Part shown: in pieces, positions 56,001 through 64,000 of the stretch
How the letters are laid out: every line of letters begins with the position of its first letter
Position numbering within the stretch: position 1 is the stretch's first letter
NCBI GenBank assembly: GCA_045579705.1
Contig: JAZNMP010000008.1
Coordinates: 1-64,000, forward strand
DNA length: 64,000 nucleotides
From: Lachnocurva sp045579705
GTDB taxonomy: Bacteria; Bacillota; Clostridia; Lachnospirales; Lachnospiraceae
Direction of reading: 5' to 3'
Notes under the pieces: generated by a model
Databases searched by the model: none
Seen by the model: only the letters and a program-made list of their open reading frames with translations
What the model was told of the DNA's origin: nothing
Translations under genes and position numbers: made by a program

Positions 56001-56682
56001 ACTTGGAACGGATATTGATGGGAAATGGATCAAAGAGCAGAAGGTAATAGATAACCTTGAATTGGCTTATGCTATTACCGTTCATAAATCTCAGGGATCT
56101 GAGTTTGATTTTGTATATATAGTTATTCCACACAAGGATAGTCATTTGCTTACAATGGAGCTGCTCTATACTGCAATAACGAGAGCACAGAAAAAGGTAA
56201 CTATATTTCTACAACAAGATGTAGGCACATTGACATCATTGAGCCACACTGAAAAATCGGCGGTTCGTAAGATTAATTCGTCGGTTTACAAGTTTAGTCC
56301 TTTACCGGATGCGTTACTTTATGCTGGCAGCAATTGGTACGAAGACGGGAAGAATGTTGCTACTCTTTCAGAGTATTTCGTGCGTTCAAAGTCTGAAGCA
56401 ATAATCACAAACATGCTTGTTGATAGGGAGATTCCTTTTAAGTATGAAGTGCCTCTTTATGCTCCGGATGGAACAATGTTCTTACCTGATTTCACTGTAA
56501 AATTTAAGGGAGAAGAGTACTACTGGGAACATGTGGGTAGACCGAACGATGAAGCATATATGGCTCACTGGGCAAAGAAAGAAGCATGGTATAACAAGCA
56601 TTTCCCGGGGAAATTGCTGACCACCATAGAGAGCAATAATCTTTCTAAAGACGCAGCAGAACTGATAAACAAATACCAGTGA
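53018..56682 (+). pseudogene. RecD-like SF1 helicase with C-terminal nuclease-like domain, frameshifted
   Basis: Two overlapping frames together encode one protein of about 1221 residues. The first gives MSIRLAWHNEGWNGHIC and a Cys-rich N-terminal domain. Its continuation (FPPYTVCTWCYEQMYNEDV) lies in the other frame from about 53317. One T missing from a T4 run near 53317-53319 explains the break. The rest contains Walker A GAAGTGKTT near residue 605, IIIDECSMID, IGDPNQLPPIG, AITVHKSQGSEFD and YTAITRAQKK (RecD/SF1B motifs). The C-terminus (about 1130-1205) has PDFTVKFKGEEYYWEHVG, resembling a PD-(D/E)xK-type nuclease. An ATG after GAGGAGGGT starts it. Confidence 0.8.
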
Positions 56683-56718
56683 GTAATAATGAGATACAAG
56701 AACAGATGAGGGTTTCGA

Positions 56719-59700
56719 ATGGATACATTAGAGAGAATCTACGATTCTAACAAAGCATTTGTTGAAAATGAGAATTTCAAAGGTGTTAAAAAGATTATTG
56801 TAGATAATTATAGTGATGAAGCTCACTTTGTATATGAAATGCTTCAAAATGCTGATGATGCAAAGGCTACAGAAATCACGTTTGATCTTCGGGAAGACAG
56901 ATTAATTGTTTCTCATAATGGTATTCCTTTTGATGAAAAAGATTTGGAGGGAATTTGCAGCATTAGCAAAGGCACCAAAAGCGACGATTATACAAAAATA
57001 GGTAAATTTGGTATTGGATTCAAGTCTGTTTTTGTGTATACGGAATCTCCCCAGGTTCATTCTGGTTCATATGACTTTGAGATACGAGAACTTGTTCTTC
57101 CTAAAAGAATTAGTAATGTGTCAAAAGAAAAAGATAAAACTGTCTTTGTTTACCGTTTAATTCAAAGAAGACAAAAGATATTGCATGGGACAGAATATAC
57201 AATAAGTTAGATAGTCTCCATGAAGAGGCTATTCTTTTCTTGAAGAACATAAAGAAAATAAACACCATTATAGAAGATGAAAGAGCTACGATTGAAAAGG
57301 TTGTTTTAGATAGCTACGACTTCTATGATTCGTCCGAATATGAATATATCAGAATAACCAAATTGGATACTGGAGACGAATATGATGAGGATGAGGATGA
57401 TGCGTCTTTTTACTATTTGTTAAAAAGGAATAATATAACTCTTCTTGATACTGATGACGAGGGCGAAGTAATTGAAGTGCCTGATCAGTCCGTTATGATA
57501 GCTTATCTCTTAGTTGATGACGAAGTGCGCGCTATCAATGATGATCCATATTATTCACATGAAGATTGTTATTTCGTGTTTTTCCCAACCAGAATACAGT
57601 CCAATTGTGAGTTCTTTATTCATGCTCCATTTGTGACAAAATCAAGCCGTGATACGATTGCGCTTAATAATGTATCGAATGACGAATTAATGAAAAATAT
57701 CGGTATTTTAGTGGCAGATAGTATGATTGTGCTTGCTAAAGAAAAGCAATTGTCCGTTGAATTGATGGAAAATATGTTTTTCTCAGACGCAGATGAAGGG
57801 TTTGGGAATAAACTAATATATGAGAGCTTCAAGGAAGAATATATCAGGCTGATTCGCGGACGAAGAGCTATTATCCCTTGCAACAATGATTCGTACAAAA
57901 GCATTCACTCTGTCTTGTTTACTTCTGAAAGTGAGAATAACTATTCGCTAATGGTCGATCTCTTTGGAATGAAATGGCTTTCGGATTTCTTTGGCGTTCA
58001 GAGTGCATCGGGTGTTTGTTGGGTTAATAATCGTAGTGGGTATTATGAGTTTGTTCAGGAATCGTTTGGATGTAGAAAAATGACGATAGAGGAAGTGGTT
58101 CATTCTTTACGTGCGAACTATTATGAAGAAAAAACGACAGAATGGTTTATTGATTTTGTAGGGTTGCTTGTTGAAAAGAACTATTATGGTTTTGAGGTAA
58201 ATCTTAATGGGCTAGATAAATTACCTTTGATAAGGACAAATAAACACAAACATCGTACTTTAGCACAGGCTGGAAAGATATATTTAAACAATGGGACGAT
58301 AGATGAGGCATTATTGGAAGACTCTAAGGTGAATTATCTTTATAGGGAGATATTTAAACTTAAAGACTATTCGACAGAGCTTAGTGATGCAAATGAAGCA
58401 TTGAAATTACTTACATCAAATGTTGATGAAGAGTTTGATCAGCAGGTGGAAGCACTTCGGAAGGTATTGATTGCAATTGACAATAAAAAGATAACTTCAG
58501 AAGATATAAGTGCAAAGAGAATAATTCTTGTTAAAAACCAAAAGAGTGGAGAAGTAAAAAAGTTTTCATCCAAAGATGCATTAATCGGTCGTTGGGAAAG
58601 GACAAATGGAACGTTTGATCTTTATATTCTCTGTAAAAGTGTGGATATCGATTTGGCAGATGCTCGTTATCTTGATTCTTTTTCTGTTCAGGAATTAAAA
58701 AGACTGGGGTGCAAAACAGATGGATTATCTTTTTCTAAAGGAGATAGGTTTGATTTTTTTAATTGCAATGGTATGAGAGGCAAGGGCTGGGATGAACGAA
58801 ATCTTCGCCCATTAATGGGTAAGGCAAACAATAGGCTATTCCAGCCGTTATACCAATTCAATTATTTTGACGAAATACTACACGCTCCGATGAACATCGA
58901 AAAATCGGTCATTATTTTACGCCTTGCAAAGGAATTTGATAATCAGATTAAAGATTGGGTTCAGTGGTCATCTAGGCAGGATTACAGTCCTTCGGTAGCA
59001 TATCAGGGATACGATGAGTGTTATTCATTGTTTGGGGCCTCCCTAGTGTTAAATGAATGGATGATTAACAAAAAGGGTGAAGTGGTTCGACCTAAAGATG
59101 TTACATCTGAGGAATTGGCTGACGAGTACAGGAAGATAATGACCGCAGATATTGCGGACAAGTTAGGACTCAAAAGAAGTAGTTCCGAAAAACTGGAGTC
59201 AGTGAATCAGAAACTGGAATCAGATGGTTTCTTTGCTATACCGATTGAAGAAAAAGATGCCTATGAAGAGTTTAAGAGGCAACTTATAGCTAAGCAAACA
59301 GAGGCTGAATCATGGAATGAGGATGAACATAGAGTTGAAACGGATAAAAGTAGCTTATCATCTGCAAATGGGAGAACAACTACTAATGAAAGTTCTGAAG
59401 TTAAGTCGGAAAATGAAAACGAACATAGAGGTTCAACTACAGAGGGCAAGGCAAAAAGGAAAAAACGATTAACAGAGGATGTGGATGTTGATCAGGATGA
59501 ATATACACTAGCTACCATTGATTACAATAAAAAAATTGAACGAGCCATAGAAAAAAGGGATGCCGAAATTGAGAATATTAGACATTATGAAGAATTACAG
59601 AGTCGAGCTGTAGAATCTGAAAAATACACTTATGGATGGTTTGAGGCACTCTTAGAAATGGAGAGCCTTAATAGTGGAGAGTCTAATGCAAATAGTAAGG

Positions 59701-61835
59701 AGGTCTCTATTAGCTTCGCTAAGGTCGAGAGAGAACCTGGAACAAAAAGGACTCTTGTTTTGAAGCATCCGAGTAGATACATTCCTCAATTCATGGAAGA
59801 CTTGGCAGACATTCCGCTAGTGTTACATATGGGAGATCAGACCAAGACTGTAGCAATAGAAGTGGCAAACATAAAGTCGTATACCCTTCGCGTGAAGATG
59901 AAAAATGCTTCGGATATTGAAGGCATTGATCTTGATACTGTCACATCTGCAACGATTGACGCAAAGAGCCCGGTATTTCTGCTTGAAGAACTAAGGAAGC
60001 AATTTGCTGAATTAGAACTGGAAGATGATTTTAATATGCAGGAAAATCTTTGCGAGAATATAGAGTTTGTATTTGGACCTCCTGGTACAGGTAAGACAAC
60101 ACACCTTGCCCAGAATGTTTTGATCCCGATGATGAGAGAAAACAAGGATTGTAAGGTGCTGGTTCTGACTCCTACGAATAAGTCTGCGGATGTATTGGTT
60201 CGTAGAATTATGGAAGTTTCCGGTACGGATCATACTTATAACAGATGGCTGGTACGATTCGGCGCTACTGGGGATGAAGAGATAGAACAAAGCCCGGTAT
60301 ATAGGGATAAAACTTTTGACATCCGTACTTTGGAAAAGAATGTAACGGTTACGACTATAGCAAGATTTCCATATGACTTCTTTATGCCGCAGGGGGCGAG
60401 GATATTCCTTTACGGAATTAATTGGGATTATATTGTAATCGACGAGGCTTCCATGATTCCGATTGCAAATATTGTATTTCCTCTGTATAAGAAGACGCCA
60501 AGGAAATTTATTATTGCTGGAGATCCGTTCCAGATCGAACCTATTACATCTGTAGATTTGTGGAAAAGTGAAAATATTTATACGATGGTGCAGCTGGATT
60601 CCTTTGTTGAACCCAAGACAGTACCGCATCAGTACAAAGTGGAACTGCTAACTACACAGTACAGAAGCATTCCTGACATTGGACATATCTTCAGTAACTT
60701 TGCCTATGGCGGAATACTAAAACACTATAGAAGCGCAGATAGTCAGCGTCCGCTGAATGTGGGGGATGATCTTGGTGTTGAAACGCTGAATATTATAAAG
60801 TTCCCTGTAAGTAAGTATGAGAGTATTTATCGGTGCAAGAGACTTCAACATAGTAGTTCTTATCAGGTATATTCTGCCCTGTTTACATTTGAATATGTTT
60901 GCTATCTATCAAGAGCTATAGCGGAGAATAATCCAAGCGAACTGTTCAAGATAGGCGTTATTGCGCCTTATAGGGCTCAGGCAGATATGATTGATAAACT
61001 GCTGGCTTCGGAAAAACTTCCTAAAGAGATTGATGTTCAAGTAGGAACGATTCATGGATTTCAGGGTGATGAGTGCGATATCATCTTTGCAGTGTTCAAT
61101 ACGCCGCCGTCAATATCAGCATCAAAGGATATGTTCTTGAATAAGCGGAACATAATCAATGTATCTATAAGCCGTGCAAGGGACTACCTGTTTGTCGTTA
61201 TGCCGGATGATAATACTGAGAATATTGAAAATCTTCGGTTGGTGAAAAGGGTAGAGGATTTGATCCATAGAACGGAGGCGTGGACGGAGTTCCTGTCACC
61301 GGATCTGGAAGATTTGATGTTTGGTGACTCGAAGTATCTGGAAAACAATGCTTTCTCTACGAGCCATCAGAGTGTTAATGTGTATGGCTTGCCGGAGAAA
61401 TACTATGAAGTTCGTACAGAAGATACCGCTGTAGATGTGCAGATTCATAAGGCGTCGAAGAATGCCGGGGGTGCAAGTAATGCTGTGGAAGAACCTACGG
61501 ACAACATAGAAAAAGAGGATTATGTAGATTCATATCAACTGAAAGAAGAATTAATCCCCGAGGAACTGAGAAAAGATGCTATAGATTTTCCGGTAAAGGG
61601 GGCGATAAAGGGGTGGTGCTATCTGGTTCCGTATGAGGGAAAATTGAAAAGTCATACGATCAAAAAGACTGAGGGTATGTTTATTCCGCTTATGAGAAAC
61701 GGACAGGAGAAGATGGTTAGTGTATCGGTAGTCCCAGAGGATCGCATCATTTATATTTCGCAGGATATGTTCAAATTATATGAGCAGGCATTGAGCGAAC
61801 TTGAAGGAATCATAATTTTGAAAGGTTTCTTTTGA
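56719..61835 (+). pseudogene. Sacsin-like HATPase fused to SF1 helicase, frameshifted
   Basis: Read together, the two frames give about 1705 residues. The N-terminal GHKL-type ATPase has EMLQNADDAKATEITFDL, SHNGIPFDEKDLEGI and KFGIGFKSVF. The frame breaks near 57153, where one C is missing from a C3 run; the continuation is FNSKKTKDIAWDRIYNKLDS. After a long middle region and a charged linker (about 875-960) comes an Upf1-type helicase: FGPPGTGKTT near residue 1119, VIDEASMIP, GDPFQIEPI, TIHGFQGDECDII and NVSISRARDYLF. It follows the RecD-like gene by 36 bp. Such proteins are associated with phage defence. Confidence 0.8.
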
Positions 61836-61883
61836 TGGTTATTTTGCATCAAGTGAGCAACAAAATGACGCATCAAATGTATA

Positions 61884-62345
61884 CTATAATTCATTTAAAG
61901 TTTTTTTTCGTTCAGGATTAGTATGGTTTTTTTTCATGATCTTGATATATTCAAAGAGATCACTCCTTGCCGTGTCGTTTAGCACAAAGAAATCTGCGAT
62001 GAGCTGATCTACATGCGGCAATTCCGTGTAGTCAAAGATCTCTACAAGCTTTAAAGTCCGGTCAGAAAAATATGCCTTCTTCTGAAGGTTGATCATTAGC
62101 CTTTCATTATCCGAAGGAAGCATCGGGAGAGTTTCTCCGGGTTCGTAAGGATTATCCTTGCATATCGAGTTGATCGGTATGTTAAGGATGTGAGATATTT
62201 TCAGGGCCGTGTCGAATCTGACTGCGGTATCCCTCTGAATAATTGAGTAAAGAGTAGTCGGCGCAATGCCGACTTTTTTTGCGAGCTCTTTTACGGTCAT
62301 TCCCTTTTCATCAAGTATATTCTTAAGATTCTGTCCATATCCCAT
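61884..62345 (-). CDS. XRE-family transcriptional regulator of the element
   Basis: A 153-residue protein with an N-terminal helix-turn-helix (MTVKELAKKVGIAPTTLYSI) and a C-terminal helical region, cytosolic. It is convergent with the helicase gene and divergent from the mobilization genes. Three near-palindromic sites in its upstream region fit a dimeric repressor, so it likely controls its own gene and the rightward transcript. Confidence 0.88.
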   Translation of the reverse strand: MGYGQNLKNILDEKGMTVKELAKKVGIAPTTLYSIIQRDTAVRFDTALKISHILNIPINSICKDNPYEPGETLPMLPSDNERLMINLQKKAYFSDRTLKLVEIFDYTELPHVDQLIADFFVLNDTARSDLFEYIKIMKKNHTNPERKKTLNEL

Positions 62346-62392
62346 GATTAATACCTTGCCTTTCTATGACAGTATATCATTTTATCTTCCAG

Positions 62393-62491
62393 TACGCAAT
62401 CCGTAATTTTGTAACAATAATAAAAATATCATATTGCATATTACGAAATGCGTATTATTATCTAAAAAATGCGCGTAGTACGAAATGAGTA
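62393..62491. promoter_or_regulatory. Three TACG-N5-CGTA operator-like sites
   Basis: TACGCAATCCGTA at 62393, TACGAAATGCGTA at 62442 and TACGAAATGAGTA at 62479 (last arm one mismatch) lie between the XRE gene and the rightward genes. Confidence 0.65.
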
Positions 62492-62587
62492 TTATAGAAA
62501 CATGAAGCACGAAAACGAGAAAGTAGGGACCGGATATGTATCAGATGATCAGAAAAGGCGGGATCGGCGAACGGGCAGAGCCCATCT

Positions 62588-62796
62588 ATTACCGTCAGGT
62601 AATAGCGCACTTCTATATTCAACCTGTCGGTTGAATATGAACTTCGCCCGTGCCGGGAGCTTGAGCGTATATTGCCGAAGCAGTGATACGCTTTCGGTGC
62701 TTCGCACCGTCAAGGGGCAGGTCTCCGCTTCGCTCCGGTCCGCGCTGTGCAACCGTCCACTGGACGGTTAGCGCCCCTTGCGCTGCCTCCGGCAGC
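62588..62796. other. Hairpin-rich oriT-like region
   Basis: Six inverted repeats lie within 210 bp: ATTACC/GGTAAT (62588), ATATTCAACC/GGTTGAATAT (62615), CGGTGC/GCACCG (62695), AACCGTCCA/TGGACGGTT (62751), AGCGC/GCGCT (62770) and GCTGCC/GGCAGC (62782). The fourth is followed by TAGCGCCCCTTG, which resembles the inverted repeat plus TAAGTGCGCCCT arrangement at nick sites of MobA-type (MobQ) relaxases. It lies just upstream of the mobilization genes. Confidence 0.55.
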
Positions 62797-62838
62797 TATC
62801 CCCAGTGTAAACAATCATTTTTTGAAAGGAGCACATCA

Positions 62839-63171
62839 ATGGAAGAAAAAGGAAAGATTGACAAACCAAAACAGGAGTATCGGCAGGGAGAGGAGAAACT
62901 GGAACAGGAACGGCATAAACTCTCCAGACTGGAACTTCGGGCAAAGTATCAGAAGTCGCGTCACCGTGCCGAAAATGATCCGGAGTATGCCGCCCGTACT
63001 CACAGACTGTGTACCAAGGGTGGGGTGATCGAGCATTTTTATCCGGAGATAAAGGATATGACCGAACCGGAGTTTTATCAGATGATGGATAACCTCAATG
63101 CGAATTCTCTTGTAAGGAACCAGATTTTAACTCAGATCACAACTGTACATTTGGAAAGGGGGAGTACATAA
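62839..63171 (+). CDS. Small helical accessory protein upstream of relaxase (DUF3847-like)
   Basis: A 110-residue hydrophilic, strongly charged protein. Its N-terminal half is coiled-coil-like (EEKLEQERHKLSRLELRAK) and its C-terminal part contains TRHLCTKGG-like HRLCTKGGVIEHFYPEIKDM. The family regularly precedes MobA/MobL genes. The ATG at 62839 follows GAAAGGAG. It may be a relaxosome accessory protein. Confidence 0.8.
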   Translation: MEEKGKIDKPKQEYRQGEEKLEQERHKLSRLELRAKYQKSRHRAENDPEYAARTHRLCTKGGVIEHFYPEIKDMTEPEFYQMMDNLNANSLVRNQILTQITTVHLERGST

Positions 63172-63173
63172 AT

Positions 63174-64000
63174 ATGGCACTTTATCATTTCAGTCTCGGA
63201 CATATCAAGCGTACTGCGGGACATACGGCGATAGCCGCTGCAGCATATCGCTCGGGTGAAAAACTGTATGACGCTTATTATGGAGAGACGCAGGACTACG
63301 GCAGAAAAAAGGGCGTGTTCACTTCTATAATTTACGCTCCGGACTATGTGCCGGAAAGGCTCCATGACTGTCAGACGCTGTGGACAGAGGTTGAGTATAA
63401 CGAGAACCGTAAGGATGCCCAGCTTGCCTACAGCTTTGATATAGCCCTTCAGAACGAACTCACTATGGAGGAGAACATCGAATTGCTGGATACATTTGTC
63501 TGCGAGGAGATGGTGCCGCTTGGCATGATCGTTGATGTGGCGATCCATGATCCGGACAAGGGTAAGCACGGAATCCCGAATCCACATGGTCATCTTACAT
63601 CTCCTATCCGTCCGTTTTTAGAGAGCGGCATGTGGGGAGATAAGCAGCATCAGGAGTATGTTCTTGATGAGAACGGTGAGAAAATCCGTAAAGCAAACGG
63701 AAAATATAAGACCATGGCTGTATCGAGTACCGGGTGGAACGATCCCGCGCTTTTGGAACACTGGCGCAGGCGCTGGGCGGAACTGGTCAATGCAAAGTTT
63801 GAGGAGAAAGGTCTGTCTTGTCGTGTCGATCATCGGTCAAATGAGAAGCGAGGTATCGATGAGATTCCGCAGGTGCATGAGGGCAGTGCTGTCCGCCGGA
63901 TGGAAGCCAGAGGGATTGTTACGGAGAAAGGAAGCTGGAACCGCTGGGTTAAGAAAACCAATGACACGATCCGTCGTATCTTATCCGTCATCCGTGAGAT
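63174..64000 (+). CDS. MobA/MobL relaxase, truncated by the window end
   Basis: The N-terminal 275 residues of a relaxase that nicks DNA at oriT for conjugative mobilization. It begins MALYHFSLGHIKRTAGHTA, with AAAAYRSGEKLYD, then IDVAIHDPDKG-like sequence and the metal-binding PNPHGHLTS histidines. The catalytic tyrosine is likely Tyr in the first motif. The ATG is 2 bp after the previous stop, with GGGGGAG ahead of it. Confidence 0.92.
   Translation, partial: MALYHFSLGHIKRTAGHTAIAAAAYRSGEKLYDAYYGETQDYGRKKGVFTSIIYAPDYVPERLHDCQTLWTEVEYNENRKDAQLAYSFDIALQNELTMEENIELLDTFVCEEMVPLGMIVDVAIHDPDKGKHGIPNPHGHLTSPIRPFLESGMWGDKQHQEYVLDENGEKIRKANGKYKTMAVSSTGWNDPALLEHWRRRWAELVNAKFEEKGLSCRVDHRSNEKRGIDEIPQVHEGSAVRRMEARGIVTEKGSWNRWVKKTNDTIRRILSVIRE

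Larger units (their letters stand above)
51931..64000 (+). mobile_element. Integrated mobilizable element at the 3' end of rlmD, right end outside the window
   Basis: Base and gene content change at the rlmD stop. The region carries an rlmD C-terminal extension, accessory genes of defence type, an XRE repressor, a hairpin-rich oriT-like region, a DUF3847-type gene and a MobA/MobL relaxase. No integrase lies within the window; it is expected beyond the right edge with the other end of the element. Confidence 0.8.

Noticed and set aside
62469..62771. 100-residue frame beginning MRVVRNEYYRNMKHENEK
   Set aside because: It runs through the cluster of inverted repeats, has atypical composition and no good ribosome site.

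Overview
The window looks like a low-to-moderate GC Bacillota chromosome, most likely an anaerobic Clostridia member. This is inferred from gene content (a DUF4317-type protein, RNase Y, asnS next to asnA, a Gram-positive LexA box, strong AGGAGG ribosome sites, TTG starts and lipobox lipoproteins). I could not fix the genus. No tRNA or rRNA gene was found.

Positions 1-51930 are core chromosome, mostly intact short operons. In order they hold a ClC channel; an amidohydrolase; a small membrane protein followed by alaS; a seven-gene operon of a peptide/nickel-type ABC importer plus two paralogous methyltransferases; a rhodanese-PP-loop thiolation fusion; a broken double-HTH regulator; rpsU; a lipoprotein and prfC; SOS-controlled recA-recX; rny; a NUDIX hydrolase; a glycerophosphodiesterase; a degenerate GGDEF/EAL protein; an SDR; a candidate small RNA or riboswitch; two L,D-transpeptidases; tdk; a deleted yitT; a pseudouridine synthase; nadE-aroE; a PAP2 enzyme; cysK with an Rrf2 regulator; a DUF4317-type gene; asnS-asnA; pcrA; and rlmD.

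Four intergenic islands (about 1-606, 31010-31860, 39420-40240 and 40750-41760) are packed with repeats. They contain 73-74 bp and 53 bp tandem units, each carrying an inverted repeat. The stem sequence differs between unit families (TATAGGGAAA, CCTACGAAA, GGTGTGAAA, CTGTGTTTT) while the hairpin design, and for two families the unit backbone, stays the same. A separate palindromic element of about 120 bp occurs twice, and a short GCGGC...GCCGC motif occurs six times beside the arrays.

From about 51931 to the right edge lies an integrated mobile element inserted at the 3' end of rlmD. It starts with an in-frame rlmD C-terminal extension, carries a two-TM protein and two very large genes (a RecD-like helicase with a C-terminal nuclease-like domain, and a sacsin-like HATPase fused to an SF1 helicase), then an XRE repressor with three apparent operators, a hairpin-rich oriT-like region, a DUF3847-type gene and a MobA/MobL relaxase cut by the window end. 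The two large genes look like a defence module. Each is broken by a single-base deletion in a short homopolymer, so the module in this genome is either decaying or affected by sequence error.
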